From Prolixibacteraceae bacterium (GTDB lineage Bacteria; Bacteroidota; Bacteroidia; Bacteroidales; Prolixibacteraceae): a DNA stretch of 64,000 bases. Under the pieces are notes generated by a model, which was given only the letters and a program-made list of their open reading frames with translations, had not been told where the DNA came from and made no database searches. This document shows positions 42,457 to 51,558 of this stretch, piece by piece. The DNA lies in the NCBI GenBank assembly GCA_028282705.1, contig JANQHI010000053.1, forward strand, positions 62,001 through 126,000, read 5' to 3'. Numbering within the stretch: position 1 is the stretch's first letter; the number at the start of each line of letters is the position of its first letter. Both the position numbers and the translations under genes were made by a program.

Positions 42457-43209
42457 TTAGTTTCCATTCTCTTGCTTAATCCAATCATACCCTTTTTCTT
42501 CCAAAGCCATGGCAAGTTCTTTCCCTGCTGTTTTTACAATGCGCCCATCATAAAGGACATGCACATAATCAGGGACAATATAATCAAGCAACCTTTGGTA
42601 ATGTGTTACCACAATGGTTGAATTATTTTCACTTTTCAGGGCATTCACCCCATTGGCAACAATTTTCAGGGCATCAATATCCAAGCCTGAATCTGTTTCA
42701 TCAAGGATAGCCAGTTTTGGTTCAAGCAAAGCCATCTGGAATATCTCATTTTTCTTTTTCTCTCCTCCAGAAAACCCTTCATTAACTGACCTGTTTGTGA
42801 GCTGGGTATCCATCTCAACCAGTTCTTTTTTCTCACGCATCAGCTTGAGGAATTCACCTGCTGTGAGTGGTTTTCCTCCCTTATGTTTCCTGTGTTCATT
42901 TACAGCAGTTTTCAGGAAATTAACCATGGGTACCCCAGGTATTTCAACAGGGTACTGAAAGCTTAAAAACAGCCCACTTTTCGCCCTGTCTTCAGGAGCC
43001 ATTTCCAACAATTCCTCCCCCTGGTAAGTGACCTCTCCATGGGTAACTTCATATTCTTCTTTTCCTGCCAACACATTGGCCAGTGTACTTTTCCCAGACC
43101 CATTGGGCCCCATAAGTGCATGTACTTCCCCTGGTTTTACCTCCAGGTTAATGCCTTTTAAAATTTCCTGCCCTTCAACAGAAACATATAATTCTTTAAT
43201 TGATAACAT
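42457..43209 (-). CDS. sufC: SufC, Fe-S assembly ATPase
   Basis: 250 residues, soluble ABC ATPase of the SufBC2D complex. Walker A GPNGSGKST near 35-43, the SufC-type signature FSGGEKKKNEI near 149, Walker B LAILDETDSGLD. It lies between sufB (128 bp upstream, with a GC-rich hairpin in between) and sufD. Confidence 0.97.
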   Translation of the reverse strand: MLSIKELYVSVEGQEILKGINLEVKPGEVHALMGPNGSGKSTLANVLAGKEEYEVTHGEVTYQGEELLEMAPEDRAKSGLFLSFQYPVEIPGVPMVNFLKTAVNEHRKHKGGKPLTAGEFLKLMREKKELVEMDTQLTNRSVNEGFSGGEKKKNEIFQMALLEPKLAILDETDSGLDIDALKIVANGVNALKSENNSTIVVTHYQRLLDYIVPDYVHVLYDGRIVKTAGKELAMALEEKGYDWIKQENGN

Positions 43210-43222
43210 AAGCCCCCTCCAT

Positions 43223-43239
43223 CTCCCCCAAAGGGGGAG
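43223..43239. repeat. CTCCCCC-AAA-GGGGGAG hairpin in the sufB-sufC gap
   Basis: Perfect 7-bp stem, embedded in a CCCCCTCCATCTCCCCC tract. On the minus strand it follows sufB inside the operon, where it could stabilise or attenuate the transcript. Confidence 0.55.
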
Positions 43240-43337
43240 GGTTTTGTTACTTCTTACTCCATAAATTGAAGCAATCAGTATTTAATTCAATATTTTGTCT
43301 TATTAATCTCAATGAAATATTCTTCCTCAATATAACT

Positions 43338-44783
43338 CTACCCAACACTTCCTTCCAAACTGATTTGCAGTAGTTTTTGTGCTTCAACTGCAAATTCCAT
43401 AGGTAGCTTGTTCAGCACTTCTTTGGCATAGCCATTTACAATCATTCCTATTGCATCTTCAGTGGATATGCCCCTTTGGTTGCAATAAAAGATCTGATCT
43501 TCACCAATTTTTGAAGTGGTTGCCTCATGCTCCACAATGGAAGATTTGTTGCCTACCTCAATGTATGGGAATGTGTGCGCCCCACAGGTATCTCCAAGCA
43601 ACAATGAATCACACTGTGAAAAGTTCCTGGCATTAACAGCATTTGGAAGTACTTTTACCAACCCCCTGTATGAATTATCACTTAAGCCTGCTGATATTCC
43701 TTTAGAAATAATTGTGCTTTTGGTATTTTTACCTATGTGGATCATTTTGGTCCCAGTGTCAGCTTGCTGGTGGTTATTGGTCACAGCTACAGAGTTAAAC
43801 TCACCCACTGAGTTATCACCAATCAATATGCAACTTGGGTACTTCCAGGTTATTGCTGAACCAGTTTCAACCTGTGTCCAGCTTATTTTTGAAGATTCAC
43901 CCCTGCAAATACCCCTTTTAGTAACAAAGTTGTAAATACCCCCTTTGCCATTTTTATCGCCAGGATACCAGTTTTGCACTGTTGAATACTTTACTTCAGC
44001 CCTATCTAATGCAATGATCTCTACAATTGCAGCATGTAGCTGGTTTTCATCACGCATAGGGGCAGTACACCCTTCAAGGTAACTTACATAGCTGTCTTCA
44101 TCAGCTACGATAAGGGTCCTTTCAAACTGCCCAGTATTTGCTGCATTGATCCTGAAATAGGTTGACAGTTCCATTGGGCATTTTACCCCTTTAGGGATGT
44201 AACAAAATGAACCATCACTGAATACAGCAGAATTCAGTGCCCCAAAAAAGTTATCAGTAGAGGGGACTGCTGTCCCCAGGTATTTTTTCACCAGGTCAGG
44301 ATGTTCCTGTACGGCCTCTGAAAAGGAACAGAATATGATCCCCTTTTCAGCCAATGTTTCTTTAAAAGTTGTTTTAACAGAAACACTATCCACCACAGCA
44401 TCAACAGCTACCCCTGCCAATTGTTTTTGTTCTTCAAGTGGGATGCCTAGCTTATTGAATGTTTCCAACAACTCAGGATCCACTTCATCAAGGCTTTCAT
44501 ATTTAGGTTTTTGCTTTGGTGCCGCATAATAACTGATAGCCTGAAAATCAATGGGTGGGATTTTCAAATATGCCCAATCAGGCATTTCCATTTTCTGCCA
44601 TTGGTGAAAAGCTTTCAAACGGAAATCAAGCATAAATTCAGGCTCCTCCTTTTTGGATGAAATTAACCTAATGACATCCTCATTTAAGCCTTTTTCAATG
44701 ATTTCTGTTTCAATATCAGTTACAAAACCATATTTATACTCACCTTGAGTTACTTCATTCAATATTTTATCTTGTTCTTCCAT
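43338..44783 (-). CDS. sufB: SufB, Fe-S scaffold subunit
   Basis: 481 residues, full length. The SufB N-terminus is followed by the beta-helix core with [13 protein letters not shown] and [18 protein letters not shown] (Cys and His involved in cluster assembly), and the conserved [22 protein letters not shown] near the end. First gene of sufBCD; a promoter-like -7 box lies at 44855-44862. It is divergent from thiL. Confidence 0.97.
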   Translation of the reverse strand: MEEQDKILNEVTQGEYKYGFVTDIETEIIEKGLNEDVIRLISSKKEEPEFMLDFRLKAFHQWQKMEMPDWAYLKIPPIDFQAISYYAAPKQKPKYESLDEVDPELLETFNKLGIPLEEQKQLAGVAVDAVVDSVSVKTTFKETLAEKGIIFCSFSEAVQEHPDLVKKYLGTAVPSTDNFFGALNSAVFSDGSFCYIPKGVKCPMELSTYFRINAANTGQFERTLIVADEDSYVSYLEGCTAPMRDENQLHAAIVEIIALDRAEVKYSTVQNWYPGDKNGKGGIYNFVTKRGICRGESSKISWTQVETGSAITWKYPSCILIGDNSVGEFNSVAVTNNHQQADTGTKMIHIGKNTKSTIISKGISAGLSDNSYRGLVKVLPNAVNARNFSQCDSLLLGDTCGAHTFPYIEVGNKSSIVEHEATTSKIGEDQIFYCNQRGISTEDAIGMIVNGYAKEVLNKLPMEFAVEAQKLLQISLEGSVG

Positions 44784-44854
44784 TAAATCCTATATTTCTC
44801 CTCAGGTAAGAATAATAACAATCTTACAAAAAGACTGTTTAAAAAATTGATTGC

Positions 44855-44862
44855 AAAGATAT
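44855..44862 (-). promoter_or_regulatory. -7 element upstream of sufB
   Basis: TATCTTTG on the minus strand (TA-N2-TTTG), giving a leader of about 65 nt. No TTG at the ideal -33 distance. A copy of the AAGACTGTTTAAAA repeat end (44831-44849) lies in the leader. Confidence 0.45.
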
Positions 44863-44941
44863 AAAAGTATAGGTACTTTTGCATGAGTTATCTCAACAAT
44901 AACATACTTTTTTATCTTTATTTAAAACAAATAGATTTCAG

Positions 44942-45967
44942 ATGAGTACAAAGCTTTCAGATATAGGAGAATTTGGGTTAATAGAGCGTTTAACAAAGGA
45001 TATCAAAATTAAAAATCCTTCTACTTTGACAGGAGTGGGTGATGATGCAGCTATCATTGATTATAAAGATAAAGTTGCTGTGGTTTCAACAGATATGTTG
45101 ACTGAAGGAATCCATTTTAACCTGATGTATGTTCCTCTTAAGCACCTGGGCTATAAATCAGTTGTAGTAAACTTGTCTGATATTTATGCAATGAATGCTA
45201 TCCCAAAACAGATTACTGTTAACATTGCTGTGTCAAGCAAGTTTTCATTGCAAGCAATTGAAGAACTGTATTCAGGGATACACCTGGCTTGTAAATATTA
45301 TAATGTTGACCTTGTTGGTGGTGATACAACCTCTTCAATGACTGGGCTGGTAATTAGTATCACTGCCTTAGGTGAAGCAGCAAAGGAGGACATTGTTTAC
45401 AGGGGTGGAGCTAATGAAACTGACCTCCTTTGCGTAACTGGAGATTTGGGAGGAGCTTACATGGGCCTTCAATTACTGGAAAGGGAAAATGAGGTATTCA
45501 AAGTAAATAAACAAATGCAACCCCAGCTTTCAGGATATGACTACATCCTGGAAAGGCAATTAAAACCTGAAGCAAGGAAAGATGCTGTTGAAATTTTTAA
45601 AAAGCTTGGTATCAAACCTACATCAATGATTGATATTTCTGATGGTTTGTCATCAGAGATACTGCATTTGTGCAAAACTTCAGGGCTTGGCTGTGACCTT
45701 TATGAGGATAAAATCCCTATGGACAAACAAACAAAGGCAATGGCTGAAGAGCTGAATATCAACCCAATTGTGGCAGCTTTAAATGGTGGTGAAGATTATG
45801 AATTGTTATTTACAATCCCACTTTCAGGCCACGAAAAAGTAAAAAATGACCCTGACATAACCATTATAGGGCACATGGTAAAAAAAGAAAATGGAGCCAA
45901 CCTGGTTACCACAGGAGGTTCATCCATCCCATTGCAGGCACAGGGATGGAATCCTTTAAAGAAATAA
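44942..45967 (+). CDS. thiL: Thiamine-monophosphate kinase
   Basis: 341 residues. It phosphorylates thiamine monophosphate to the diphosphate cofactor with ATP. AIR-synthase-like fold with GVGDDAAII near 32-40, DLVGGDTTSS near 122, DISDGLSSEI near 225 and GGEDYELLF near 282, all family signatures. Cytoplasmic, complete and apparently monocistronic. Confidence 0.96.
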   Translation: MSTKLSDIGEFGLIERLTKDIKIKNPSTLTGVGDDAAIIDYKDKVAVVSTDMLTEGIHFNLMYVPLKHLGYKSVVVNLSDIYAMNAIPKQITVNIAVSSKFSLQAIEELYSGIHLACKYYNVDLVGGDTTSSMTGLVISITALGEAAKEDIVYRGGANETDLLCVTGDLGGAYMGLQLLERENEVFKVNKQMQPQLSGYDYILERQLKPEARKDAVEIFKKLGIKPTSMIDISDGLSSEILHLCKTSGLGCDLYEDKIPMDKQTKAMAEELNINPIVAALNGGEDYELLFTIPLSGHEKVKNDPDITIIGHMVKKENGANLVTTGGSSIPLQAQGWNPLKK

Positions 45968-45971
45968 AGTA

Positions 45972-46227
45972 TTATAATAATCCTATCCCCACATGGGTCC
46001 CAACACCATAATAGGTTTCATATTTGTTGAAACCACCCCAAATTTGAAATGGGCTATCATGCCCCAGGTTTCTTATGATATGAAGATGAAATCCAGGCAC
46101 CACTTTTAAGTAACCTGTTAAGTTAGTACCTGCAAAACTTACCCAATATGATAATTCTTGATAGTGTTCTTGAGCAGTTGCCAAGAAACATCTTAAAAAT
46201 GATAAAATGAGGACAATTATTTTTCAT
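45972..46227 (-). pseudogene. Small secreted protein with a frameshift in its signal peptide
   Basis: The frame ending at 45972 (about 70 codons after a TTG at 46184) continues upstream without a start but encodes a signal-peptide-like IIVLILSFLRCFLATAQ. The only ATG (46227) is in another frame: it reads ATGAAAAAT, and removal of one A would join it to the secreted frame as MKIIVLIL. The mature part ends in GIGLL, like the last strand of an outer-membrane barrel, so it may also be the remnant of a larger gene. A sequencing error in the A run would give the same picture. Confidence 0.5.
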
Positions 46228-46242
46228 AACACATGGTAAAAT

Positions 46243-46273
46243 AAAAAAAGCCTTCTGCACGATAACAGAAAGC
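46243..46273 (-). terminator. Intrinsic terminator of the lpx operon
   Basis: On the minus strand GCTTTCTG-TTATCGTG-CAGAAGGC (8-bp stem, one G-T pair) followed by seven T, 31 bp after the lpxA stop. Confidence 0.85.
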
Positions 46274-46303
46274 CTTTTATTAATATGTTCTCGAATTGAT
46301 TGC

Positions 46304-47086
46304 TTAATCTGGGAAATACCCCCTGATGATCCCACGTTTTGAATCTTTTACAAAAAGCAGGATTTCATCCCTTTCAGGTGTAGCAGGCATTTCAGCCTCA
46401 ATAATTTCAATTGCCTGTGAGGTATTCAACCCTTTTTGGTAAATATACCTGTATATATCCTGAATTTCACGTATTTTTTCATTATTGAAGTTCCTTCTCC
46501 TTAACCCAATTGAGTTTATCCCAACATAGGAAAGTGGTGTGCGCGCTGCTTTAATAAAGGGTGGTACATCTTTGCTTACAAGTGAACCCCCTGAGATCAT
46601 CACATGTGATCCAATATGGCAAAACTGGTGTACTGCAACCATCCCACTAAGGATTGCCCAGTCATCAATTACTACCTCTCCAGCAAGCTGTGTATTATTT
46701 ACCAGGATAACATTATTCCCAATAATACAATCATGTGCAACATGTACATATGCCATTAACAAGCAATTATTGCCAATCACAGTTTTGCCTTTAGCAGCAG
46801 TACCACGATTTATGGTCACAAATTCGCGCACAGTTGTATTATCACCTATCTCAACAATAGTATATTCACCCCTGAACTTTAGGTCTTGAGGGATTGCACC
46901 AATAACTGCCCCAGGGAAGATATTGCAATTTTTGCCAATTCTGGTACCTGGTAATATTGTGGCATTTGAGCCTATTCGCGTCCCTTCTCCAATGACAACA
47001 TCCTTGTCAATTGTAACAAAGGGTTCAATTACTACATTGTCTGCCACTACAGATTCAGGATGTACATACGCAAGTGGTTGTTTCAT
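46304..47086 (-). CDS. lpxA: UDP-N-acetylglucosamine acyltransferase
   Basis: 260 residues. First step of lipid A synthesis: transfer of a hydroxyacyl chain from ACP to the 3-OH of UDP-GlcNAc. A left-handed beta helix of hexapeptide repeats covers 1-190, with catalytic His118 in AYVHVAHDC. The C-terminal helical domain has GINSIGLRRRNF. Last gene of the lpxD-lpxC/fabZ-lpxA set, 21 bp after lpxC/fabZ. Confidence 0.97.
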   Translation of the reverse strand: MKQPLAYVHPESVVADNVVIEPFVTIDKDVVIGEGTRIGSNATILPGTRIGKNCNIFPGAVIGAIPQDLKFRGEYTIVEIGDNTTVREFVTINRGTAAKGKTVIGNNCLLMAYVHVAHDCIIGNNVILVNNTQLAGEVVIDDWAILSGMVAVHQFCHIGSHVMISGGSLVSKDVPPFIKAARTPLSYVGINSIGLRRRNFNNEKIREIQDIYRYIYQKGLNTSQAIEIIEAEMPATPERDEILLFVKDSKRGIIRGYFPD

Positions 47087-47107
47087 TTCAAGTATATTTT
47101 CTTGTTT

Positions 47108-48493
47108 CTAGTCTTCAATTTTTACAATTTGTGCCATAAAATCACCTTCAGCAGCTACATCACCCCTCACATAACAAACGCCTCTCATGTTGACAATCCC
47201 ACGGCGAATTGGCGAATTTAATTCAATTTTTAATATTAAGGTATCACCTGGTACAACTTTCTTCCTGAACTTAACATTATCCATGCGGATAAAATAGGTA
47301 GAAAATCTGCCATCCAGCTTGTCTAATACATATAATCCACCTGCCTGAGCCATAGCCTCAACCATTAAAACTGCCGGCATAACAGGCTCTTCAGGGAAAT
47401 GGCCAACAAAGAATGGCTCATTTATAGTAATGTTTTTAATACCTACTATCCCTTTATCATAAATGTCTACTACCTTATCAACAAGCAAGAATGGGTAACG
47501 GTGAGGCAACAGTTTTTTTATCTTGACCACATCCATTAAAGGCTCTTTAGAAAGGTCATATACTGGAGCTTTAGATGCAGATTTCAACAGTTCCTTTTTC
47601 ATCTGTTTGGCCATCATGGTATTTGCATAATGCCCTGGTTTTGTAGCTATGATCCTACCCTTTATATGTTTACCTAATAAAGCCAGGTCGCCAATTACAT
47701 CCAATAACTTATGCCTTGCACATTCATTATCATAAAACAAGTCAACATTATTAAGTATGCCCTGTGGCCTTACTTCCACTCTTTCATGGTTAAAAAGGTC
47801 AGCTAACCTATCCAACTCCTCCTGGCTGACCTGCTTATCCATAATTACAATGGCATTGTCAAGGTCACCCCCTTTTATAAGGTTATTATTCAGGAGGAAT
47901 TCCAATTCATGTAGGAAAACAAAAGTCCTGCAATTGGCAATTTCATCCTTAAACTGTGTTATTGAATTAAGTGTAGCAAACTGGTTGTTAAGGACTATAG
48001 AATCAAATGCTATCAGGCAATTCAAACTATAATCATTATCGGGTAGAGCAATGATTTCAGAATCTGTTTTTTCATCTTTGAAAACAATTTTCTCTTTGAC
48101 CTCAAAGTATTCACGGTCAACATCTTGCTCAACAACCCCTGCTTTTTCTATGTTCTCGACAAAATACTTTGAGCTTCCATCAATAATTGGGGCTTCTTCA
48201 TTATTTACCTCAATAAGGACATTATCAAGGTCCATACCAACCAGTGCTGCCAATGCATGTTCAATAGTACCAATTTTTGCCCCATTTTGAGCAAGCAATG
48301 TTCCTCTTGAAGTATCAATAACATTCTCACAGTCAGCCTCTATAATTGGTTCACCTTCCAGGTCAACCCTTTTAAATTTGAATCCGTGATCTTCTTCTGC
48401 AGGAAGGAATTTCATGGTAACATTAACACCTGTGTGCAACCCTTTTCCTTCAATTGGAAATGGTTTAGCTATGGTTTTTTGCTTATCTGCCAT
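47108..48493 (-). CDS. lpxC/fabZ: Bifunctional LpxC deacetylase / FabZ dehydratase
   Basis: 461 residues, a fusion characteristic of Bacteroidota. The LpxC part (about 1-305) removes the acetyl group of UDP-3-acyl-GlcNAc in a zinc site made by IEHALAALVG and RHKLLDVIGDLALLGKH. The FabZ part (about 315-461) dehydrates 3-hydroxyacyl-ACP; catalytic His365 lies in FFVGHFPEEPVMP, with Glu in LMVEAMAQAGG. The fusion ties lipid A commitment to fatty-acid synthesis, which share the hydroxyacyl-ACP pool. It starts 19 bp after lpxD. Confidence 0.97.
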   Translation of the reverse strand: MADKQKTIAKPFPIEGKGLHTGVNVTMKFLPAEEDHGFKFKRVDLEGEPIIEADCENVIDTSRGTLLAQNGAKIGTIEHALAALVGMDLDNVLIEVNNEEAPIIDGSSKYFVENIEKAGVVEQDVDREYFEVKEKIVFKDEKTDSEIIALPDNDYSLNCLIAFDSIVLNNQFATLNSITQFKDEIANCRTFVFLHELEFLLNNNLIKGGDLDNAIVIMDKQVSQEELDRLADLFNHERVEVRPQGILNNVDLFYDNECARHKLLDVIGDLALLGKHIKGRIIATKPGHYANTMMAKQMKKELLKSASKAPVYDLSKEPLMDVVKIKKLLPHRYPFLLVDKVVDIYDKGIVGIKNITINEPFFVGHFPEEPVMPAVLMVEAMAQAGGLYVLDKLDGRFSTYFIRMDNVKFRKKVVPGDTLILKIELNSPIRRGIVNMRGVCYVRGDVAAEGDFMAQIVKIED

Positions 48494-48512
48494 ACCAGAA
48501 TATTTTTCAGCT

Positions 48513-49553
48513 TTATTTTTTAGATTTTATTTCTTCAACCTCCTTTTGAAGCCATGCTACATCCTTTACCATTTGAGGTAAATTCTTAAATGCTATTGAA
48601 GCTCTCAGGGCTAATTTAAAATCAATAGCTGGTGTACCAAGAAGTATTTCCCCATCTTTAACATTATTTGAAACACCAGTTTGTCCTGCCAATTGTACAT
48701 TATCCCCAATTGTTATATGCCCATTAAGCCCTACCTGGCCTCCAAACTTGCAATTTTTCCCAATTTTTGTTGTCCCTGCTACACCTACTTGTGCTGCCAG
48801 TACAGAATTATCCCCCACTTCACAGTTGTGTGCAATTTGAATCAAGTTATCCAGCTTGGCTCCCTTCCTTATAATGGTTGACCCCATGGTACCACAATCA
48901 ATTGTGGTATTGGCACCAATTTCTACATCATCTTCAAGGATAACATTGCCTATCTGGGCTATTTTCTTATAACTGCCATCCTTTTTGGGGGCAAACCCAA
49001 AACCATCAGACCCAATAACAGCACCTGCATGTACTATACAATTATTGCCAACCACACAGTTATCATAAATTTTTACCCCTGGAAAAAGTACAGACCCTTC
49101 TCCAATAGTGACATTTTCACCAATAAAACATTGTGGGTATATTTTAACATTATTGCCAATGATGACATTTTTACTCACATAAGCAAATGCCCCTAAGTAT
49201 ATATCCTTGCCTGCTGCAACTGAAGCATCCATGAAACTAGGTTGTTCTATGCCTACTTTCAGGTTTGATTTTGCCTGAAGGTATAAATCCAACAATGCAG
49301 CAAAAGCCTGATAGGCATCATCAACTTTTATAAGCGTGGCACTTACTTTTTGTTTTAATTCCAGGTTTCTATTGATAAGTACAACTGATGCTTCTGTTGT
49401 ATATAGGTATGTTTCATATTTAGGGTTAGCTAGAAAAGCCAATGTCCCAGGCTCACCTTCTTCTATTTTAGAAACATTGTTAACTTTTACCTTCCCGTCA
49501 CCTTCTATTTCACCATTTAAAAAAGCAGCAATGTCTGATGCCTTAAATTCCAT
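48513..49553 (-). CDS. lpxD: UDP-3-O-acylglucosamine N-acyltransferase
   Basis: 346 residues. Third step of lipid A synthesis. The N-terminal uridine-binding domain (about 1-100) is followed by a long hexapeptide-repeat helix with LIQIAHNCEVGDNSVLAAQ (catalytic His) near 240 and a short helical C-terminus. It follows the HD-domain gene by 38 bp. Confidence 0.97.
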   Translation of the reverse strand: MEFKASDIAAFLNGEIEGDGKVKVNNVSKIEEGEPGTLAFLANPKYETYLYTTEASVVLINRNLELKQKVSATLIKVDDAYQAFAALLDLYLQAKSNLKVGIEQPSFMDASVAAGKDIYLGAFAYVSKNVIIGNNVKIYPQCFIGENVTIGEGSVLFPGVKIYDNCVVGNNCIVHAGAVIGSDGFGFAPKKDGSYKKIAQIGNVILEDDVEIGANTTIDCGTMGSTIIRKGAKLDNLIQIAHNCEVGDNSVLAAQVGVAGTTKIGKNCKFGGQVGLNGHITIGDNVQLAGQTGVSNNVKDGEILLGTPAIDFKLALRASIAFKNLPQMVKDVAWLQKEVEEIKSKK

Positions 49554-49591
49554 TCGTTTTCATTTTGCGTTGCAAAAATAGGTTTAAATTA

Positions 49592-50863
49592 CTAAAAGTC
49601 CAATTCTTTTGGAAAACAGAGGAAAAACTTACGCACTGTCTTGGTTAAAGCAGATAAGTTTATATCTGATGCATGCTTTATATCCTTGGTTTTCCCTGAC
49701 TTAAACAAAATTTTTATATCCTCACTTTCATTACTGTAAGCACTATTAGTAACATCGCCTTCAATTAAAAAATACAAAGCTTCTGTTTCAGAAATACCAA
49801 ATTTGCTCTGTATTTGCCCCAGTAAATTATCTTTTCGTTTTTTCGAGAGCTCTTTTTCTTTGAGCTCAATCCTGAACAATTTTCTTTCAATCAGCCTTTC
49901 ACATAAAACTGAAAGGACTTTATCAGGGCAGTTTTGCCATTCTTTTATTGAAGTTAAAATATCATTATCATCCAACAGGGCAAATTTCTCAAGGATACTT
50001 TCTTGATTGGCCGTACCTGTATCCCTGAAGTCATCAACGGTAAAACTATTTTCTAAAAATATTTTAAAATTAGTTGGGGCAAACAAATCCACCCCTTCTG
50101 AAATAAGTTGTTTTGCCCTCTTGAGGATATTAACCAACATAAACTCAGCAGAGACAACAGCCTTGTGTAAATATACTTGCCAATACATTAACCTACGGGC
50201 AATTAAGAATTTCTCAATAGAGTAAATACCTTTGGCATCAACTACTAATGAATCATTCCAAACATTCAGCATTTTTATAATCCTGTCAATACCAACCATC
50301 CCTTCAGTTACCCCTGTAAAAAAACTGTCACGCCTGAGGTAATCCAGGCGGTCCATATCAAGCTGGCTTGCCACCAATTGATGCAGGTACTTTTTTTTAT
50401 ATTGGTTTTTGAAAATTGAGATAGCCAAATCAAGCTCCCCATTAAATTGGCTATTAAGCTGCTCCATAAGCAACAATGAAACTTCTTCGTGTGATACATT
50501 TAACAAAGTATTTTCAAGGACATGGGAGAAAGGTCCATGCCCGATATCATGGAGTAATATAGCAATGGTTGTAGCTTCAGCTTCTTCTTCTGCAATTTTA
50601 TGCCCCTTGTTTTGAAGGACAGAAATAGCCTGCCTCATTAAATGGGAAGCGCCAAGGGCATGCTCAAACCTTGTGTGGTTTGCCCCAGGAAATACCATAC
50701 ATGATAACCCCAGCTGTTTAATCCTTCTTAAGCGCTGAAAATAAGGATGTTCTATTAAATCAAAAACACGTTCAGACTGTATATTTATGAACCCAAAGAC
50801 AGGGTCATTGATTATTTTCTTTTTATTGATCTTATTATTTGCCACTAACACATGTTTATTCAA
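49592..50863 (-). CDS. HD-domain phosphohydrolase
   Basis: 423 residues, YdhJ/SAMHD1-like HD superfamily. Metal ligands: His in HTRFEHALGASHL and His-Asp in LLHDIGHGPFSH. Substrate probably a nucleotide; not assigned. No ATG is available: the listed start is TTG, while a promoter-like TACATTTG at 50876-50869 would start RNA near this codon, so a GTG at 50851 or 50845 may be the real start. In Bacteroidota this gene is often found upstream of lpxD, as here. Confidence 0.88.
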   Translation of the reverse strand: MNKHVLVANNKINKKKIINDPVFGFINIQSERVFDLIEHPYFQRLRRIKQLGLSCMVFPGANHTRFEHALGASHLMRQAISVLQNKGHKIAEEEAEATTIAILLHDIGHGPFSHVLENTLLNVSHEEVSLLLMEQLNSQFNGELDLAISIFKNQYKKKYLHQLVASQLDMDRLDYLRRDSFFTGVTEGMVGIDRIIKMLNVWNDSLVVDAKGIYSIEKFLIARRLMYWQVYLHKAVVSAEFMLVNILKRAKQLISEGVDLFAPTNFKIFLENSFTVDDFRDTGTANQESILEKFALLDDNDILTSIKEWQNCPDKVLSVLCERLIERKLFRIELKEKELSKKRKDNLLGQIQSKFGISETEALYFLIEGDVTNSAYSNESEDIKILFKSGKTKDIKHASDINLSALTKTVRKFFLCFPKELDF

Positions 50864-50993
50864 CCCAACAAATGTATAAAACTTTTTATGATAGCTATTT
50901 CATGTTTTTACTGAAATAGTTAAAGCATGATTTACAGATTTTTTACAGAATAATTCCAACACTAATAATCAGCATTTTAAAGGCAATTCAATT

Positions 50994-51023
50994 TTGCAAT
51001 TTTCACAGAAATTACTATTTTTG
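50994..51023 (+). promoter_or_regulatory. Promoter of the rimP-nusA-infB operon
   Basis: TTG (50994-50996), exactly 19 bp, TATTTTTG (51016-51023). RNA should start near 51029, giving a leader of about 55 nt that contains the hairpin at 51051-51066. Confidence 0.8.
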
Positions 51024-51050
51024 CGTCGAATTTCCTAATGTAATTGTGTG

Positions 51051-51066
51051 GGGGACTAAAGTCCCC
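51051..51066 (+). promoter_or_regulatory. GGGGACT-AA-AGTCCCC hairpin in the rimP leader
   Basis: Perfect 7-bp stem followed by TATTTTATTG, 17 bp before the rimP start. It could slow or attenuate transcription, or be only a member of the common GGACTAAAGTCC-type intergenic repeat (compare AGGGCTAAAGCCCT at 57147-57160). Confidence 0.5.
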
Positions 51067-51083
51067 TATTTTATTGCAGGTAA

Positions 51084-51548
51084 ATGATAAAAAAAGAAAA
51101 AATAATACAGTTGGCAGAAGAGAAACTTTCTGATGGGATGTTTTTAGTAGATGTTACTGTCAGTAAATCAAATGTTATCAATGTATATATTGATAGCATG
51201 GATGGAGTTACAATTGACGAATGTATTACCATAAGCAGGAATATTGAAGGGCAGCTTGACAGGGATATTGAGGATTTTGAGCTACAGGTATCATCATCAG
51301 GGCTTGGGCAACCTTTCAAGGTTATTCAGCAATACAAAAAAAACATTGGAAACAAGGTTGCGGTAGTAACAAACAATGGGGAATCATTTCAGGGGGAAAT
51401 CAAAAACGTAAATGATACAGGGTTTGAACTCGAGGCTTTTAAAATGGTAAAAGCTGAAGGCAAAAAAAAGAAAGAAAAAGTGGTAGAAAACCATTTTTTG
51501 AGTTTTGAAGATATAAAGACAACAAAAGCAATAATTTCATTTAAATAA
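51084..51548 (+). CDS. rimP: Ribosome maturation factor RimP
   Basis: 154 residues. It assists late assembly of the 30S subunit. The N-terminal domain carries VYIDSMDGVTIDECITISR and the conserved EVSSPGL-like segment, here LQVSSSGLGQPF; the C-terminal SH3-like domain has a Lys-rich insert near 130. First gene of the operon, 10 bp before nusA. Confidence 0.95.
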   Translation: MIKKEKIIQLAEEKLSDGMFLVDVTVSKSNVINVYIDSMDGVTIDECITISRNIEGQLDRDIEDFELQVSSSGLGQPFKVIQQYKKNIGNKVAVVTNNGESFQGEIKNVNDTGFELEAFKMVKAEGKKKKEKVVENHFLSFEDIKTTKAIISFK

Positions 51549-51558
51549 AACAAGAGCA

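Noticed and set aside
46123..46335. 70-codon minus-strand frame across the lpxA terminator
   Set aside because: It overlaps the end of lpxA and its terminator, and contains the out-of-frame ATG of the broken secreted protein.
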